Source: Beaufortia kweichowensis (Eukaryota; Chordata; Actinopteri; Cypriniformes; Gastromyzontidae). From it: 64,000 nucleotides of DNA. Within the stretch, counting starts at the first letter, position 1. Every line of letters starts with the position of its first letter. The notes under the pieces are model-generated. The model was not told the DNA's origin. It did not search any database and saw only the letters and a program-made list of their open reading frames with translations. The stretch covers positions 14,303,638 through 14,367,637 of the forward strand of contig CM032802.1 in assembly GCA_019155185.1 (NCBI GenBank), in the 5' to 3' direction. Positions 61,384 to 64,000 of the stretch are shown here, in pieces. The translations under genes were made by a program, and so were the position numbers.

Positions 61384-61946
61384 CAGTGTTGCCAACTATT
61401 TTCAATGGAAAGTAGCTAAAGTCTGCTCGAAAAGTCGCTAAATGTCGCTAAGTGACGTCATGCGTAAATTTGCATATTAATGACGTAATCACGTCGTATT
61501 TGCATTCTGCCTAATGGTGGTACTTTATAACTGTTTTCCCTAATCCGTGCGCACATAATTTCCAGTATAAAACTGTTATCAATTAACGAAGAAGAAGAAA
61601 CGGTAAAATTAAATAGTTTTATTTCAAACAAAGGAGAAGCAGGTAAGTGATTGGTCCGTGGCAACACCGTTTGCACATACGCAGCTCATTCACATCTATG
61701 TCAGATGCCGTGCGGTCGCTGGAATGTGCTGCTCCTCTCAGCCGGAGCCAGCCCTCACTGATCAGGGCAGACACAGGGAGAGGTGTAACTGCTGTACCGG
61801 GAAAGTAGGCCTCGCTCGCAGGACAGTACTGGCGGCATTTGGAAAGTTGCTATGGTTTGTCCAAAAGTCGCTAGATTTGTCGCTAGGCGCTATTTTTAAA
61901 AAAAGTCGCTAAAGGGGTCTGAAAAGTCGCTAAATCGGCAACACTG
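61384..61946. mobile_element. hAT MITE (CAGTGTTGCC ends)
   Basis: CAGTGTTGCCAACT and CGGCAACACTG are inverted ends. The 8-bp duplication TGTCCTCC is exact (61376-61383, 61947-61954). Repeated AAGTCGCTAAA motifs occur at both ends. No coding capacity. Confidence 0.9.
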
Positions 61947-62090
61947 TGTCCTCCGCGCGTGCAGATTCATGTATCTGACGAACAAACTAAAGGGGTCTGA
62001 AAAGTCGCTAAATCTAGCGACAAAGTCGCTAAGTTGGCAACACTGTGTCCTCCGCACGTGCAGATTCATGTATCTGACGAACAAACTGAT
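61947..62090. repeat. tandem duplication of flank plus hAT end
   Basis: TGTCCTCCGCGCGTGCAGATTCATG... (61947-61990) is repeated at 62047-62090 with one difference. Between the copies lies a second hAT right end finishing TTGGCAACACTG at 62046. Confidence 0.85.
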
Positions 62091-63287
62091 TCATGACCCT
62101 ATTCAGACGGGTTTGGCTATTATTTACTCAATGCTTTCAAAAGAATCGGCTCAAATGAATTATTCATTGGCGAATGCCCAAGTAAAACAATAAGGCAACC
62201 TTAAAATTAACTACACATTTTCGTGAAACACTAAAATATAGTAACAAAGGAACGTCATGCAGTGTAACGAAGTAAAAGTACAGATTTTTTATTAGAAATA
62301 TACTCAAGTAAAAGTACCCACTTTAAAATTTACTTCAAAAGTACATATTTTCCAAAAATCGTACTCAAGTAAATGTAACTTAGTATATGTAGCGCGTTAC
62401 TACCCACTGTGAGTACATGATCCGGGATGCTTGCACGATCCGTCCGCACATGCGCATAATGACGTAGTAGAAAACGTGCATGCGCAAATGATAATTCTGT
62501 TTTACGACGATTTACGACACTGCACGATCTGTTCCACGCGTGCGCACCTTTGTACCGCGAGACTTTCATTCACTCACGGCGAAAGAAAATGGAGTACAGC
62601 AAAAGAAAAGTAAAATATAAATATACTTTACTACTGTCCACCTCTGGTCTCATGTCACTTCTGTGTGCACACTACGCATTCTTTCAAGTAATTTCCATTG
62701 TCAGTTTGAAATACTCTATAACGTAGGGATTATTTTCCTCATTTAGATTATATAGATAGATGTATTAGCCTATAATATATTATATATATTAGCCTATTAC
62801 CCATACTATTACAAAATTACTCAATTTAAAGTTAACTAATATTAGCAGCTTTTAATAAAAAAATAAAAAAAGACACAAACTTTTCTTTGACAATACTACT
62901 GAACTCGAAAAGAACGGAAGATCGAAACACGGCAAGTTAAGTAGGCCTAAAGCCATACAGCAATGAATCGCAAAGGGGAGTATGGAGGAGACTGAAGGTT
63001 TGCAGTGACAAAGTCTCAGACTTTATTCCACATGTAACCAAAATCGTGTATGTTCATGTAACAACTCCTTTATTATTTTGGATTGGCAACCACGTAAACA
63101 CATCGTAATGCATTTTAAAACATCAAAATAGACCCGCCGTGAACTGTTAAATGAAAAACACAATGTAGCCTACAAAAATATGCCGCCAGTTGTGCCGCCT
63201 GGCCGTCAAGTGTTTCATCGCATCCGTTCCACCTGCACGATGTGCACCTGCAACGGATCGTGTACTGACACCCACCTCTGTTTGGGA
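62091..63287. other. hAT (Tol2-like) end remnants, no gene
   Basis: Segments at about 62225-62420 (ACTCAAGTAAAAGTACCCAC, AGCGCGTTACTACCCACTG) and about 62580-62655 (CTACTGTCCACCTCTG) resemble the ends of Tol2-like hAT elements. No intact pair of ends or transposase was found. The remainder is AT-rich. Confidence 0.4.
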
Positions 63288-64000
63288 CTGGCTTTTAAAG
63301 ACATTTTCAACTCTGTAGGCATTAAACAACATGTTTCAGGATGCACTCACTGTAGTAATCACACTTTAGATTTAATACTGTCATATGGTATGAATGTGGA
63401 CAACGTTAAAATTCTTCAGCAGAGCAAAGACATTTCAGATCACTATCTAGTATCTTGTATGCTTCACCTGCCTATAGCTACAAACTCAAATCTGTGTCAT
63501 AAATACAGTAGAACAATAACGTCTGGTACCAAAGACTCATTTCTCAGTAATCTGTTTGAATTGCCTAGCATATGTGATAACTTAGAAGATCTTGATTATA
63601 TTAAAGAAAATATTAACTTTATCTTTTCCTGAAACACTAAACACAGTTGCTCCTTTGCGCTTAAAGAAGATTAAAGATAGCAGTCCAAGCCTGTGATATA
63701 ATGAGAACACACACGCATTAAAGAGAGCTGCCAGGAAAAAGAAGCGCAGCTTTGAGAAAACTTAACTAAGGGTATTCCGCATAGCTTGGAAGGATAGTGT
63801 CTCAAAATTCATGAAAGCCTTAAAAGCCTCTAGATCTGCCTGCTTCGCATCACTAATAGAAAAAAATCAACAATTTTTATTTAACACTATGGCTAATTTA
63901 ACAAAAAATAAATGGTCAGTGTCTTCAGATGCTGGTCATCAGCATAGTAGTGATGAATTTATTAATTTCTTCACAAATAAAATTGATAATATTAGAGAAC
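63288..64000 (+). mobile_element. L2/CR1-type LINE ORF2, partial, runs off the window
   Basis: It begins in the endonuclease C-terminus: FKDIFNSVGIKQHVSGCTHC, then HTLDLILSYG and SKDISDHYLVSCML (catalytic SDH). The linker towards the reverse transcriptase follows with frameshifts, ending at the window edge (INFFTNKIDNIRE). It belongs to the same family type as 2460-5571. Confidence 0.85.

Noticed and set aside
1..64000. CRISPR array, bacterial operons, phage genes or other prokaryotic systems.
   Set aside because: Spliced vertebrate genes and animal transposons throughout; the tandem repeats lack spacer structure.

Overview
The window looks like teleost fish DNA, most likely a cypriniform (carp or minnow relative). 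This rests on two recognisable vertebrate genes with spliced exons, a very high density of Tc1, hAT and CACTA-like DNA transposons, fish LINEs of L2, Rex3/RTE and I-like type, a tRNA-derived SINE and a chromodomain Ty3/Gypsy element.

Host genes. Two single-copy genes lie head to tail on the minus strand, in the same order and orientation as in human. cenpn (30205-46849) was assembled here from ten exons with GT-AG junctions into 335 codons. atmin (8681-21950) was assembled from four exons into 758 codons. Both frames are open throughout. ATMIN is a zinc-finger transcription factor and dynein light chain partner. CENP-N is a centromere protein that binds CENP-A nucleosomes. They share no known pathway, so their adjacency is conserved synteny rather than evidence of joint function.

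Layout. 1-5571: a small non-autonomous LTR-like element with a gag-like ORF, then a scrambled L2/CR1 LINE. 5722-7856: a hAT MITE and a decayed Tc1 element. 8681-21950: atmin, whose 10.4 kb intron 1 holds a foldback element, a four-layer transposon nest (Tc1 > CACTG element > hAT > hAT), a SINE and a perfect 36-bp hairpin. 21951-30204: the atmin upstream region, a 2,320-bp tandem duplication and a THAP-domain pseudogene. 30205-46849: cenpn, whose 10 kb intron 9 holds an RTE-X 3' end, a near full-length Rex3-like LINE with a 12-bp target duplication, a Tc1 element and LINE tails; intron 1 holds nested hAT elements. 47003-59126: a P-element/THAP-type transposon directly abuts an I-like LINE. That LINE is split by a Gypsy element (itself hit by an L2), by a CACTA-like element and by a hAT-like fragment. 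59330-64000: LINE pieces, a hAT deletion derivative with an intact 137-codon ORF, a hAT MITE with a partly duplicated end, and a partial LINE running off the window.

The main result is a datable stack of insertions, many bounded by exact target-site duplications that can be read from the sequence. No new cellular system was found. The items most worth following are the P-element/THAP transposon 150 bp upstream of the cenpn start codon, the nest inside atmin intron 1 and the gene-like fragments it carries, and the hAT-derived small ORF.
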